In this document: positions 20,952 to 32,634 of the stretch, in pieces
How the letters are laid out: each line of letters begins with the position of its first letter
Position numbering within the stretch: position 1 is the stretch's first letter
From: Anthopleura xanthogrammica
Taxonomy: Eukaryota; Cnidaria; Anthozoa; Actiniaria; Actiniidae
DNA: 64,000 nt
Assembly: GCA_964019055.1 (NCBI GenBank)
Contig: OZ025207.1
Span: 14,225,357-14,289,356 of the forward strand
Reading direction: 5' to 3'
Position numbers and translations under genes: made by a program
The notes under the pieces: model-generated
Told to the model about the DNA's origin: nothing
What the model saw: the letters and a program-made list of their open reading frames with translations, nothing else
Database searches by the model: none

Positions 20952-21179
20952 TAATTAACATAATATAGTTTTTTTGCCTAAAACGGCCGTTTTTACGGGG
21001 TTTTACTCTTCGTTGAGTGCTAAAATGGCTTTTTCTACTTATTTTCAATGGTTTGGGCCAAAAACATTGCTTAAAAACCGCTAAATATTCGATATTTTCT
21101 CTCAAAAAAGTCCAGTTTTCCGCGGGTTGCCTGTGTAAAATGCTAGTATCCAGTCCCTGTGTATGTCACCTGCTCATTG

Positions 21180-22107
21180 CTGCACGCTGCAGTTGGTGAT
21201 GGACGTTTGTTCGATATGTGCAAATACATGACGGTTTTTGGCTGAAATTGTACAAGAACAAAGATGGTTATTAGCTCGTGCTCGTCCTAACAGAGAGATA
21301 AGTACACAAGAACTATGAAAGGTAAGAATTATTGCGTTTTTCTGCGTTTTTCTTTCGTTTTCTGTATTTTTGAGCAGTTTAAAAATTTCGAATGTTCGTT
21401 TCACCGGCTTCGTCCGCCATAACACGTGTTAACTTTGAACCCTGGAAATTCCACTTTTTCTGACAAGAAACAATTAAATTTGTCATAAATAAACCATTTT
21501 AGGAACTTTTGAACCAGTTTCTCTGTCTGACATTTAATTTTTTATATATTTTGAAAATTTGGTTTTTAGCGTGACATGAAAGTTGACATGAAATGTGACA
21601 TGAAACTTACAATCCTCCTCTCCCTCGTTAAAACCATCAAAATCCTAAATATTGATGTCCTAATAACTTATCTCTCTTCGTATTGCAGTTAAAACTCCAC
21701 AATAAAACTGTCCAGTGAGCCTGTAACAAGATGGCTGTTGATACCTGACATCTGAGCCTGATAGCCATACTGTATCTTGAATCTATTAACCAATATATGC
21801 ACACCAAACGGCAAGTCAATCATGGAATAGTTCAATATCAATCTTGTAATGATGAATTTACTGCACTAAAAGAAGAAGAAAATTTATGCCCAAAAGAACA
21901 CTTTTAAGAAGAAAAAAGACTTTGATAGCAATATGGACTCACCTTGTTTCTGTACGAGTATAGACCTGATTATCAAGATGATAATTGATGTGGTGACCTG
22001 GTGATGACCCTGTGACCTTCATAACAATATGGACTCACCTTGTTGCTGTATGAGTATTGACCTGCTTGAGATAGTTTCCACATTCCAATGAGTACTGATT
22101 ATCAAAG
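21180..22107 (+). ncRNA. Candidate 5' exons of a non-coding transcript
   Basis: A donor (CTATGAAAG|GTAAGAAT) ends a candidate first exon at about 21319. A later exon-like block ends CTGATTATCAAAG|GTATGTATT at 22107. Within 21900-22060 the sentence AATATGGACTCACCTTGTT..TGTA.GAGTAT appears twice (local duplication). No shared long open frame is found. The RNA call is inference from splice-site-like boundaries. Confidence 0.3.
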
Positions 22108-22679
22108 GTATGTATTGGGGCCTATTGCAATATCCTTGATGATGGGTTTAAAACATTGTATGTAGAGACTGGGACTGAAATGGTACCTGGGAAATATGTT
22201 AATTAGATGCATGTATTGATGATAATACATGTAGAATGTTCATGCACTGTTGCACTGGAACTGCATGGAAAAGCATTTGGTATATTTTTTATCAACTGTG
22301 TATCTTAAATTGAATACATCAGAATATATCTTATATTATGTAATTTCCTGGAATATGTTTCATTCTCTATGTACTATGTTTTGATCATGACATATTTTTG
22401 CAGACAGACATTTCTCAAATTTGTAAAATACCACTGTGTTCCTTGACTACAGATTCATTTACACAGGGTGAGCCTTGATTTTGTGTAGAATCTTCATGTG
22501 TTCCAGTGGACATCCATGGAATTTCAAAATGTTTGTATTGTTGAAGCTGTGAATTCTTTACTTAACTGTTGGTATTTGTGAATGCTTTGACATTGAACTG
22601 AGGCTAATCCTGCATAAATGAATCTGTAGTATTTTACTTAGCAGTATATTACCAATTCAAGGTATATTGGGTATATTAA

Positions 22680-23870
22680 AGGGCTTGAAACTAATGTCAC
22701 TAAGCACTTGATTGTAATTAATCCCCCCCTACCTGTAAGAAAATTATTTTTATTGCAACTTTGTTGTTGGTGGCCCAAGTCAATAAATCTCAAAAACATC
22801 TTGTTTAATTGTATTTGTTGTTTTTCCCCATCAGCTTGTCAGCCACTTTAGTTGAGCTACATCTGAACGTATTGATGCTGTCAAGCTCTCGCCAGTTTCA
22901 TTAGTCCTTTTACAGCATTCTAAGGGGCAGCATATTGCTGATTATTAGGTATGTATTAATGCATTATACTGGGTATACGTTTGAAAATGATGTCACTAAG
23001 TACTTCGTTGGTTAGTTTAAACCCCACCCCTCCCCTAGAAGAGAAATAAAAATGCAAGTACATGAATGTCTGCTTACACCCCCTCCCCCTCCCCCAGGTA
23101 CTGCATGTTTAGCATTTGTGACCCATGTCAATACACATCAATACATTTTGCTTAATGGTATTAATTTCTTGTTTTCATCAGTTTGTCAGCCACTTTAGTC
23201 ATTTGAATGTATTGATGCTGTCAAGGTCTCGCCAGTTCCTCTGGTTCCTTTACGACATTTCAAGGGCCAGCATACTGCTGATTATCAGGTATGTATTGGT
23301 GCATTATATTGGTATACAGCTATTTCAAAAAAACGTTGATTATTGAATACTACATACTGAATACTGCATTCCAAGACTAAAATGCATTTTGGGTCATGTA
23401 ATATGGTCTAAAGTTAAAAGTAATAATAATTTATCTTATCTTAGTGCATTCCATCCAAAACAATATACTACCTACACATAAAAAGCAAATCCCTGTATAT
23501 TTACTTGTTATTTCAAATTAATGAGACCCACAATGCCTTTTGTCTTGGAATGCACTATACAGTATTCAGTATTCTAGTTTTTTAAAATAGCTGTAACTAT
23601 GATGAGGGTTTGAAACTGATGTCAATAAGTACTTGATTGGTTGTTTTAAACCCAACCCTGCCCCTGAGCCCTACTGTAAGTGTATTTAGTAGTACTATAT
23701 TAGTTTTTGTTATTAATAATCCTAATTTGAAGTAATACATCTTAAGACATGTTGTTTAATGATATTTGTTTCCTTCCTCAGCTTGTCAGCTACTTTAGTC
23801 AAGCTACATTTGAATGTATTGATGCTGTCAAGCTCTGGCCAGTCCATACATGACAGACATGTAAGTTAAG
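22680..23870 (+). ncRNA. Tandem array of three exon-like units with conserved splice sites
   Basis: Units at about 22835-22949, 23183-23289 and 23783-23862 begin after (T/C)CA(T/G)CAG or CTCAG acceptors and carry TTGTCAGC(C/T)ACTTTAGT, then GTATTGATGCTGTCAAG. The first two end at AG|GTATGTATT. Each is preceded by a shared intron block (TGATGTCA(C/A)TAAGTACTT, then a C-rich tract). Stops and frame-breaking indels between copies argue against protein. A MITE at 23317-23593 splits the third unit's intron. It may be a lncRNA with duplicated exons. Confidence 0.4.
23317..23593. mobile_element. MITE with long TIRs (CAGCTATTTCAAAAAAAC type)
   Basis: The left CAGCTATTTCAAAAAA pairs with the right TTTTTTAAAATAGCTG. 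The arms continue inward for about 80 bp (GAATACTGCATTCCAAGAC and its complement). The terminal motif matches the MITE at 9497. It is inserted in the intron-like sequence between exon-like units. Confidence 0.8.
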
Positions 23871-24042
23871 CTTAAGTTGAGCATGCTAGTTAAACGATGG
23901 TTTTGAGTGGTATACCATGGAATATTCCATGCGGCACTTGTATTTTATAACATACACACAAGCCTTCAGGTAAGTGTGTTTGCCAAGAAGATACAAGTGA
24001 CAAGTGGGGTATTCCACAGCCTGGATAGAGGGGGCAAAAACA

Positions 24043-24187
24043 AGGCGAGTCAGTCATCCATGATCCTTGATTTTATTCACCATTCAAGCATCATCTTTGT
24101 TACTGGTGTTTACATCCATTAAGAAAAAAAAATTGTGATGCCAAAGGAAAAAGCCTTTCAACAGATCACGGATGACTGACAGGCCTC
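24043..24187. repeat. Foldback with ~23-bp arms
   Basis: GCGAGTCAGTCATCCATGATC at the left pairs with GATCACGGATGACTGAC at the right across about 100 bp. Non-coding; possibly a small MITE. Confidence 0.6.
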
Positions 24188-24439
24188 ATTTTCACCTGCC
24201 TGTTCAAGGAAAACCACTGGTCTCCCCCATGTTCTGAATCGGACAAGATATATATGTTTCCATTTCATTCCTGACGTCATAGCAACCATGCTATGACTAA
24301 CATTAGTGATGGTCAGGAGCAAAATGTCAGTGTTCTAGCATCAGTACCTAAAATGTTCAGTGTACAGAGCTAAGACAGCCATGACCAGCCACTTTCATGG
24401 GTTTTTTTTGGCAAAATTTAAAAAAATTAGAAATCATTT

Positions 24440-24592
24440 TTTGTAGAGGGAGAAAAACTGGAGAATCTGGAGAAAACCCCTCAAAGCACAGGAGAGAACC
24501 AACTAGAAACTCTATTCACATATAACACTGAACCCATAGGGACTTGAACCTGATGACAGGCGAGCACTCTCCCCACTATGTCACCTGTGCTT
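24440..24592 (-). mobile_element. tRNA-derived SINE
   Basis: On the minus strand a box A-like TGACATAGTGG (24583-24573) is followed by box B GGTTCAAGTCC (24550-24540), then a tRNA-unrelated tail with GGTTTTCTCCAGATTCTCC. This is the promoter layout of RNA polymerase III SINEs. A degenerate relative is at 31950-32090. Confidence 0.7.
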
Positions 24593-25988
24593 TCCTAAGA
24601 TATTACAAACACAAATATTGCTCTTGAATAATATAAACTGCAAACAATTTTCAGATATTTAATGGTATACCATTGTGTCATTTCAGATGTCACAGTTCTG
24701 TCATACTCACATCAACCAAGCTGTTGTGCTGCAAAGCCTTGTCAGATAATGCAGCACCATCAAGATCCAGTCAATCCATAGTGAAGATAAGAAGCTGTGA
24801 TATGGAGACAACAAAAAATGAAACAGGAAATTAGAATATCAAGTATTATCTAGAAATTTTAAAAAAGTTAGGAACATCTAAAATTTTCAAAACAGTCAAA
24901 TGTTTCTTTAAAAAATATTTCAAAAAAATTGGCATTTAAAGTAATCAAATTCTAGGTTTATCTAGGAATTGAAAAAAAAAGATAGTTGTATCTAGAAATA
25001 TTCTAGGAAATTCCAACATGTAGCATTATCTGGAAATTTCAAAAGCTAAAAATGTTTCCAAGAAATAATGAAGAATGAAAGCTTTCTATAAGAAATTTTT
25101 AAAATACGTCATATGTTGGCTATATGTTGGAATTTCCAGAGAATTCAAGCTCAAAGAATTTCAATGAAAAGACTAGCATTTTCTTAAAAATTAAGGATTC
25201 TCTAGAAATTAAAAAAAAAAGGGCTAGAGGACTGGCTAAATTAGGGATTTGTATTAGTTACAATAAAGAAAGAAAAATTTCAAAACTTTTTTCATCATTT
25301 TAGAAATGACATTCTGAAAAAAACAATCCTATATTTCTATTTGTAAAATTGAAGACAACAAAACAAGATTCAAATGGCCACAAATTATATATGCATATTG
25401 ATATTGATGCCATAGTACGGTGAAACAAAAATAAGTAATAATGTTTAATGTTATCTATTAAACTTTTGTTTTACTGACCTATTACATAATGACATCAACA
25501 ACCAAAACAAGCTACTGTACCAAAATCAACAACTCTTTCAGATTTAAAATTGTTTTTCAAACTGAAAATAAAATATAAGTGGTTGTTGAAAGTCTATAAT
25601 TATTGAATCTGATGTCATCATCAAGTAGGTCAATTGCCAGTCCTCTAGCCACAGATATTAGATATAGGAGAGTGTTACACTAGGAGACTCAAATTCAATT
25701 GGACATTCAATTCAAACATTGATAAGAAATCCTTACATTAACACATTTTACAGACTAGTCAAGAGTTCTCAGTAGAGTTACAAAATATGAGGAAATTCCT
25801 GGTTGATCAAATCAAAGGAATATTTTATTGTTCTGACACTGAAAGTTTTCATTCTAACTGGCTACTGATTTAATTTCTTTGCTTACAATTTTACTGAGAA
25901 CTCTGCTAGTTAGAAGAAACACTCTCCTATATCTAAAATTATTATCATTTATTATTTGTACACCAGAAAAATGAAATACACTTCATAC
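24593..25988. other. AT-rich interval
   Basis: The first 240 bp (24690-24830, after a TTTCAG acceptor-like site) could be the last exon of the non-coding transcript. The rest repeats TCTAGAAATT/AATTTCTAGA-type words without a clear unit. No gene is recognised. Confidence 0.4.
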
Positions 25989-26345
25989 CTCCCACGAGGT
26001 CCTATCAGCACCAAACAGAGAAGCTGCCCCACAAGGCCAGGAAACCAATAAAGGTGGTACAACATTGCTGCTCTCGGCAGAGTCTAAGCTTGAGGCCATG
26101 ATCAGATGACTGCTCTGGTGATGAATGCTGTCGGTAAGGATACCAGGTGATGGCCCTCTGCAGATTTCAAGGGAGTGCGCCGTTGGCATGAATGCCGGTC
26201 ACTGTGCAGGTTAGTGCAAGTAGGAGCAGAGGTAATCATATCTCACTATTCATGGGTGTGTACAGCAGTGATAACTTTGGGGTGGTGTGCTCAATAGACT
26301 TGCATAAGACACCATTCAGACTTCAATACAAGTAGATAATCAACC
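25989..26345 (-). repeat. Inverted duplication, arm 1, containing an exon-like block
   Basis: On the minus strand a block at 26201-25989 lies between an acceptor (CTGCACAG) and a donor (GGGAG|GTATGAAG). The block and about 140 bp upstream are homologous, in opposite orientation, to 28975-29320. Its 68-codon frame is not conserved in the partner, so a non-coding exon is more likely than a protein. Confidence 0.55.
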
Positions 26346-28232
26346 TGGGAAGACTAGAAGTTGAATCATTTCTAGGTGACCTAATCTTGCGTTCAATGAT
26401 GTTTGGCTAGACTGATATACAAGGTTCTATCATAGGATTGTAATTTAATAAGTTTTTTCACCAGCAAAATAAGACCTCAGTTTCTTCTAAAACTAAATTA
26501 TCACTAGATAAATTTAATACTGGCCCTTACTTAGAAACCAAATGAAATTCGAATGAATCATTACAATTATGAAAATACGGGGGGAAAAGAAAGAAGAGAA
26601 GTTGGAAGAAAGGAAAAAGAAAAGAAAAAGAATTAAACGAATAACTATTAATTAAGGATCAAATGAAATTCATCTTAGATTTGGTAATATAAAATACAGC
26701 TGGAATCCTGTCTCTTAGTATATTCTTATTCAGTATATTTATCAAACACAAACCTGATCAGTATACTTTCAGTAACTGAAAGTATACTTTCTAATCTTAT
26801 CGCTCTATAGAAACTGAGGTCTTACTTAATCTGTTATCGTACAATATCAAAAAAATATCTTATTGGCATAAGTCAAGAGAATTTTTTTTTTAATCAAAAT
26901 CCAAAGTATTATCCAAAACTATGCTCTATATTGGCAAAATTCACACAAAATGTGTATTGGAAAAAATTGAATGATTGAATCATATTAATACAAAAGAATG
27001 AATGATTCGAAATATGATTTAAAGTGATCCAAAATCACTATCATCAAACTATGATGATACAGAAGCAACTACGATATATGTATCACTGTTACAACTGGAG
27101 ATTACAAAAACTGATTTCAAATTTGAATTCAATTTTAAAATTGAAAATTCAGAAACAAACAAACACTTGGGTTAACTGAGGTTTGAGCAAATATTTCTGA
27201 TTACTACAATATTTAGTACAAATTCAGCTGTGCAGAATCACGAAATATAATATACCAAAAGTGCAAACAAATAAATCCCAGCCAAACAAGGCAAATGTGA
27301 AATGGAAAATGAATGAATAGAGGACAAGGTGAGCCATCAAAGAATGGCATTCAAAACACCATACCTCACAATCAAGAAAAGATTACACTAGAATGGAATG
27401 AAACTATTATTACAAGTGAAACCAAGAGTTGTTTTACTGTGAATTATGTCCAAAGCACTTGTATTATATTGCACAAGCTGACCAAAATTGAAAAACTTTA
27501 AAACCAAATATTTGATGAATTTAACATTTGCAGAAAATTTAGATTTGGTAAAATGATTTGGACATGAAAACTTAAGTGAAATCAAACTGAACACAGTTTA
27601 CTTTGATACATGTAGTTGCTCAAAATTTACGAACTAAGGAAAAACTTTGCAATTCATTTTGTCAGCCATTTTTGACACTTTTACTTCTGATGGGAAGTTT
27701 TTTGCTGGTGAAAAAACTGAGTCTAGGGAAAATAACTTGATAAACTTAGGACACTTTAAAAAATCATATAAGTAATTCTAAAGCATTAAACAACTAGGAT
27801 AGGACTCCCCTTAATAACTGGTAAAGTTTACTGTGCAATCATGCCATCCAAGGTTATTCTACAACTGAGGGCAATCACTAAAATGATGCAGTTGTTGAAA
27901 AAGTTCAAAATCTAATTTGGTTTGTATTCCACATGCTCTTGGTTGTGATGGATGCACAGTAAGAGACTTAAACAAAACTACCTAATAATAGAGCAGTTTT
28001 CATATGAGTGGGAAACATACAGTACTGACTTACAGCACGTACATGGTACGACATGCTGCAACCTTAAAATGGCTTGCCAATGTTTTCCAGTAAATCATAA
28101 AATCAAAATGTGTAGTTGTGGCTATGGTAAGATACTTTACGGGTAAAGTATGACTACAAATTTGCTGTATTGTTTCCTACTCATGTGAAAAATACTCTGA
28201 TGTTAATAATATGTCACATCCCTTCAAAATCA
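26346..28232. other. AT-rich spacer of the inverted duplication
   Basis: No gene. A 16-bp inverted pair (TAAGACCTCAGTTTCT at about 26469, complement at about 26811) may bound a small foldback element. A perfect-arm palindrome lies at 26760-26788. GTTTTTTCACCAGCAAAA (about 26452) recurs inverted near 27697. Confidence 0.5.
26760..26788. repeat. 29-bp palindrome (14-bp perfect arms)
   Basis: AGTATACTTTCAGT and its exact complement flank a single base. It lies inside the possible foldback element 26466-26830. Confidence 0.85.
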
Positions 28233-28430
28233 ATTAATAGAGTGGATTTTGCATCATTCTAAATTCAAATTGGATTCCACATTGAGCCTCTGGCTTGGAA
28301 GTGTTTACGTTTACTAGAAGAAATTTATTACTTACCAGTACATCTATTGGCACAGCTTATTTGACCTCAAAATATACAGCTGAAGCACTTAGCTGTTTCT
28401 TACCTTGAATACAAAATCCACTCTAATAAT
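28233..28430. mobile_element. Small MITE with TAGAGTGGATTTTG termini
   Basis: The left TAGAGTGGATTTTG and right CAAAATCCACTCTA are exact inverted repeats. Similarity fades inward. About 200 bp, non-coding. Confidence 0.7.
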
Positions 28431-28565
28431 TTTGACTTCTAACACCATACAAAACGGATAAAGTGAATTGGTGTTTACGTGAAAGAAAATTTGTTGCTAT
28501 GCGAGATAACAGCATAGATTAATTGACCCCCTTAGAATACCTTGCATAAATCAATACTTAGCCCC

Positions 28566-28810
28566 CAGTCCCTTAGTGAATATATTAATATTTGATTGAA
28601 TACATTCTAGACCCAGTCCCTTAGTGAATGAATTAATATTTGATTGAATACATTCTAGACCCAGTCCCTTAGTGAATGAATTAATATTTGATTGAATACA
28701 TTCTAGACCCAGTCCCTTAGTGAATATATTAATATTTGATTAAATACATTCTAGACCCAGTCCCTTAGTGAATATATTAATACTTAACTGAATACATTAC
28801 AAGTCTTAGT
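28566..28810. repeat. 48-bp tandem repeat, ~5 copies
   Basis: The unit contains CCAGTCCCTTAGTGAAT, ATTAATATTTGATTGAATAC and ATTCTAGAC. Copies are nearly identical except the last, which is diverged. Confidence 0.9.
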
Positions 28811-28974
28811 CCTCTAGGGAAACAAAATATTTTTCAAGGGTAAAGAGTCTAGGTTAGCTTTTCATATTAAATTACATGTTGGTAGTTTCCTTTTCGGGAT
28901 TGACCAGCTCATTTTTCACAAGTTTAGTAGCCTAGAAACTTCGTTATTTTAGTCTTCGCAAACCAGGTTGATAA

Positions 28975-29320
28975 TCACATACACTTTATGGAAGTCTGAA
29001 TACCAATAAAGTCTATTAATCACACCACTCTGAGATATACATCACTGTTGTGCAGTAAAACCTATGGGTAGTGGGGTATGGTTATCTTGTAAGACTCCTA
29101 CTTGCACCAACCCTCACAGTACAAAGGCTGGCTTTGCCATCGAGGTACTTCCATGAGTCTGTATGGGGTTTCGGAGTCTGATATCCCTATTGACAGTGTT
29201 CACCATCAGAGCAGCCAACTGGTTGTGGTTTCATAAGATGGCTCTTGTTGGGACAGTAAGTACTGCTTGGTCCTGGTCTACCGGGGTAGTGAGACTTGGT
29301 GCTGGTAGGACCTTGGGGAG
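28975..29320 (+). repeat. Inverted duplication, arm 2, containing an exon-like block
   Basis: The block 29120-29320 lies between acceptor CCCTCACAG and donor GGGGAG|GTATTT. It matches arm 1 in reverse orientation, including the flanking GAAGTCTGAAT and CCTACTTGCAC words and the donor. A 2.6-kb spacer separates the arms. Confidence 0.55.
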
Positions 29321-29639
29321 GTATTTTTTTGTAAGTCCAAAAGGGGCGTGGAGAGGGTAAAGATGGAATTCATTAAAAAACACAGGAAAACCACTAAGTT
29401 GAAAATCAAACTTTGTTTTTCCAAACACAACACACAATATATATATGATACAAGTGAGAAATAATAATTACAAGGCAAAAAATTTCACCACACTCCTCAC
29501 TTTAAAAAATTCTAAAGTCTAAAAGCAAAAGGCAAACGAACAATTTCCAAGTCAAAAATCACTTACCTAAAAATCCTAAGTCCCTCGACACTGCCTAAAA
29601 AATGTAAGACACATAATATGTTATCCAGCAAAGCAACAC

Positions 29640-29800
29640 AATTTGCCCTCCCTCCCCTGTAAAGTATACCTCCCAACCCCCCTTTAAGTGTGTTCCCCTC
29701 CCCCCAGTACAAGTACTCCCCCTCCCCCCAGTACAAGTCTTAAACCCCTCCCCCCAGTATAAGTCTTAAACCCCTCCCCCCATTTTATGTTGATCCCCAC
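29640..29800. repeat. C-rich 18-26-bp tandem repeat
   Basis: Repeated CCCCTCCCCCCAGTA(C/T)AAGT units. The minus strand has four or more G-runs of 4-6 within 120 bp, so G-quadruplex formation is plausible. Confidence 0.8.
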
Positions 29801-29818
29801 CCCTCCCAATATGAATTG

Positions 29819-30200
29819 AAACCCAGTTGTAATTGACCATGAAATAATTTTAATTTTTACAAGTATAAAACTTGATCTCAAAAGGTATTGGAATTTCACA
29901 TCTTTAATGATATATTTTGATTTCAAACTTGTAAATTTCAAAAGTTCTCGGTAATGTTTCAATAAGTAATCAAACTGGTCTTCAAATGTATTTGATTTCA
30001 AAGTTCAAAGGTTTTGGTCAAATTTCAATAGGAGGGATTTTACTGGAGGTTTTAAATAACATATCTAGCTGTATGCTCTGAAATCTAGGAAAAATCATGT
30101 GTTGGTAATCTCCTGCACCAATCAACAGAGAGTATAGACTAAGGATGGTCTTAATTCGAAGTAAAATCCCTCTATACCTTGGTCAATTACAACTGGGTTT
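29819..30200. mobile_element. MITE with exact 21-bp TIRs
   Basis: AAACCCAGTTGTAATTGACC at the left is repeated exactly, inverted, at 30180-30200. Inner words (GGGATTTTACT and its complement) also pair. 382 bp, non-coding. Confidence 0.85.
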
Positions 30201-31949
30201 AACTTCATCTCTCAAATAAAATCAAGGACAACAGACAATCCAAAGTGTGTGTGTGGTGTGTGATCATTCATTTGAGACATGCTGGCAAAGCTTGTATATT
30301 AGAATAACCCAAAGTATATCATTATTCAGTTTTAATAATCATCGCCAAGAAATTACTGTTTTACCCATTTAATATACAATGTTCTTCCAAGTTGACCTCT
30401 TGTTGCACCTTATTTTTGCAAGTTTTCATTTCTTAAAAAAGATTTCACATAATCCGCAAGGCAACAATTCAATTTCTTGCAGTTAGTTTTCATTTCTTAG
30501 GACAGGATAAATAAGTGCAAGACAGTTCATATAAAGCACCTTTACCATGTATGATCCATAACTTCAACATAACAATTAGCTTTTTTCATCTTATTGCTAG
30601 TGACCAAGTCATTTTACAGCATGCCTCAAATGAATGTAATAATTGGTATGTATAGTTCACCCCTCCCCCCCTTGTCTCAACATTTTTATTTCTCAATAGT
30701 CACAGGGAATATATTGTATGGATGGAGGTGGTGGAAGGGTGGGCTGGCTGGCTGGCATGCCTTTACTACACATTATATTAATATGATCAAAGTGGAAAAA
30801 AGGAATGTCACAAGAACAACCTGAACAGGATAGATTATCTGAGTTTGTATTGTATTGAATGTATATATCAAAAAATTGCAGAAAACTATGAAAATCCATT
30901 GAAATATGGGATTGTGTCCCTTCCCAAACTCACACACCCAGTCCAATTTTTAGCTCCAATCAAAGTGCCTTTGGATTACAGCAATACTAAATATGTAAAG
31001 AGTGTAATAATTTACTTACTGTTTTACACAATTTGCTAAAAGGTATTCCAAACTTAAGTCATTATTGCATGGTTTGTACACTGCAAAGTACTCTAAACTT
31101 CTGGTATTTTGTCTAAACTTACCGGTACTCCATTTTTAGCCTATACTGAAGCCATCAGGTGCCCAGGTAGTCAAAATACTGTCATGTCAAGTGGGAAAGC
31201 AGTTATTCATTACAATAAATTGCTTTTTGCTTTTTGTATGTTTGTTTTTAACAAAACTCATGATGGCAAACAGCATTTAGTAGATACTTGGGAAGCATTT
31301 GCACATTTCTTGGTAAGTGCGAGGCAATTTCTTTGTATTATCACCAAAATCAATTTCCATTTCAGTATAACAATCAGTATTTACATAAATGATTTTTTTC
31401 TTTAACACCCCTTGTGTCAAAAGCATTCAATTTATTTTAAATAAAAGCCAAAACAAATATTTGAGAAAAATAAACAGAAAATCTCAAAAAAAATGTGATC
31501 GCGATCATGTATTTTGGTGGTTGGGAGATGAATGCTGATAGAAATAACCAAAAAATGCCTCAAACGTTTTACCATGAAATGTGCAATGGTTGATATGCAA
31601 ATACAACAACAATAACAGTTTCCATATCAATCACACATGAGCCAAATTTAAATGGATCATGGGTAATTACAAAAGCAGTGAATAAGTTTGTGGTACAAGC
31701 ACTTCATTTTAGTAAGACAAATAATTGCATCTTAATCAAATACTACCATGAGAATGCATCACAAGAGGCTAACTTAATTTAGGCAAGGTTTTTCATTTTA
31801 CACCATGAGTCATACCCCTGAGTTATTCATAATTTAGTTTCTTGAAAAATTACCCGTAATGGCAGGGACAAAAAACACCATATATGATTGATTTCTTTTA
31901 GGGCACTATAAACAAACTGAATTGGAATATAGTGTGCTGGGTTTTTTAG
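30201..31949. other. Interval without a recognised gene
   Basis: AT-rich. A 12-bp palindrome TGATCGCGATCA lies at about 31496-31507. Open frames up to 98 codons lack domains and conserved composition. Confidence 0.4.
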
Positions 31950-32090
31950 ATATATGAAACTAGAGAATCTGGAGAAGACCCACAAATTGAGAGACCAAAC
32001 CAATCTCTAATAATTACGTGTTATGCTGTGTACTGCAATTGAACCTGTGGGGGGGGGGGGGGGGGGGGTAAGGACACCACTGCTACAACA
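31950..32090 (-). mobile_element. Degenerate SINE relative with a 20-base G run
   Basis: It shares GAGAATCTGGAGAA(A/G)ACCC and a TTGAACCTGTG box B-like word with the SINE at 24440. A run of 20 G (32049-32068) has replaced part of the tRNA-like region. Confidence 0.55.
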
Positions 32091-32348
32091 CCCTTGATTC
32101 ATAATGTTGTCTTCTAAAAATCTAAGGGTGATTTTAAGGTATTCGCTATTCAAGCTAAGTAATGGCTAACCCATCACCCAAGTGCCCTAAAGAATTATAT
32201 AAACGACCAAAACAAACAACAAAACAAACCATCTTCATTGTCAGTGTATATCAATTCCTATATCAATGAAACTATAGAAGGTCACAGCACAATAGGTGCC
32301 AGCTTTTGTGCAATCAACATCTACAAAAAAGGGCTGTTGCACATGATG

Positions 32349-32634
32349 AACAGCTCTTATTCTGCAGCTTGACACCTGTCTCACTCAACACAACACTCTC
32401 TACCTACACTCACATTTTATGCTTGTAACATTGCCTGTTGTGAATTTGGAGTCTTAGACTTAACTTTTAATTCATCTATGGTTGGTATTGCACATAGCAG
32501 TTGCTCACATTATGGTCAGCTCTCATATACTAACACCTGTCTACAGTGAAATACTTACCTCTGGTGTACTTCTAGATTCAATCAATACAGGATACAGGTA
32601 AATGATAATGGGGAAGGAAGGTGCAATAGCAAAT
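32349..32634. repeat. Long inverted repeat, arm 1
   Basis: About 286 bp matching 38590-38874 in reverse complement at roughly 90% identity by eye. It contains AACAGCTCTTATTCTGCAGC at one end and GGTAAATGATAATGGGG at the other. The arms are 5.9 kb apart. Confidence 0.85.

Noticed and set aside
23590..23665. Box C/D snoRNA candidate (ATGATGA, later CTGA, ~69 nt)
   Set aside because: No terminal stem between the sequences flanking the boxes, and the other tandem copies do not keep both boxes.
28566..28810. Regular 48-bp repeats resembling a CRISPR array
   Set aside because: Units are contiguous without unique spacers, and the genome is eukaryotic; a tandem repeat explains it. The same holds for 63679-63945.
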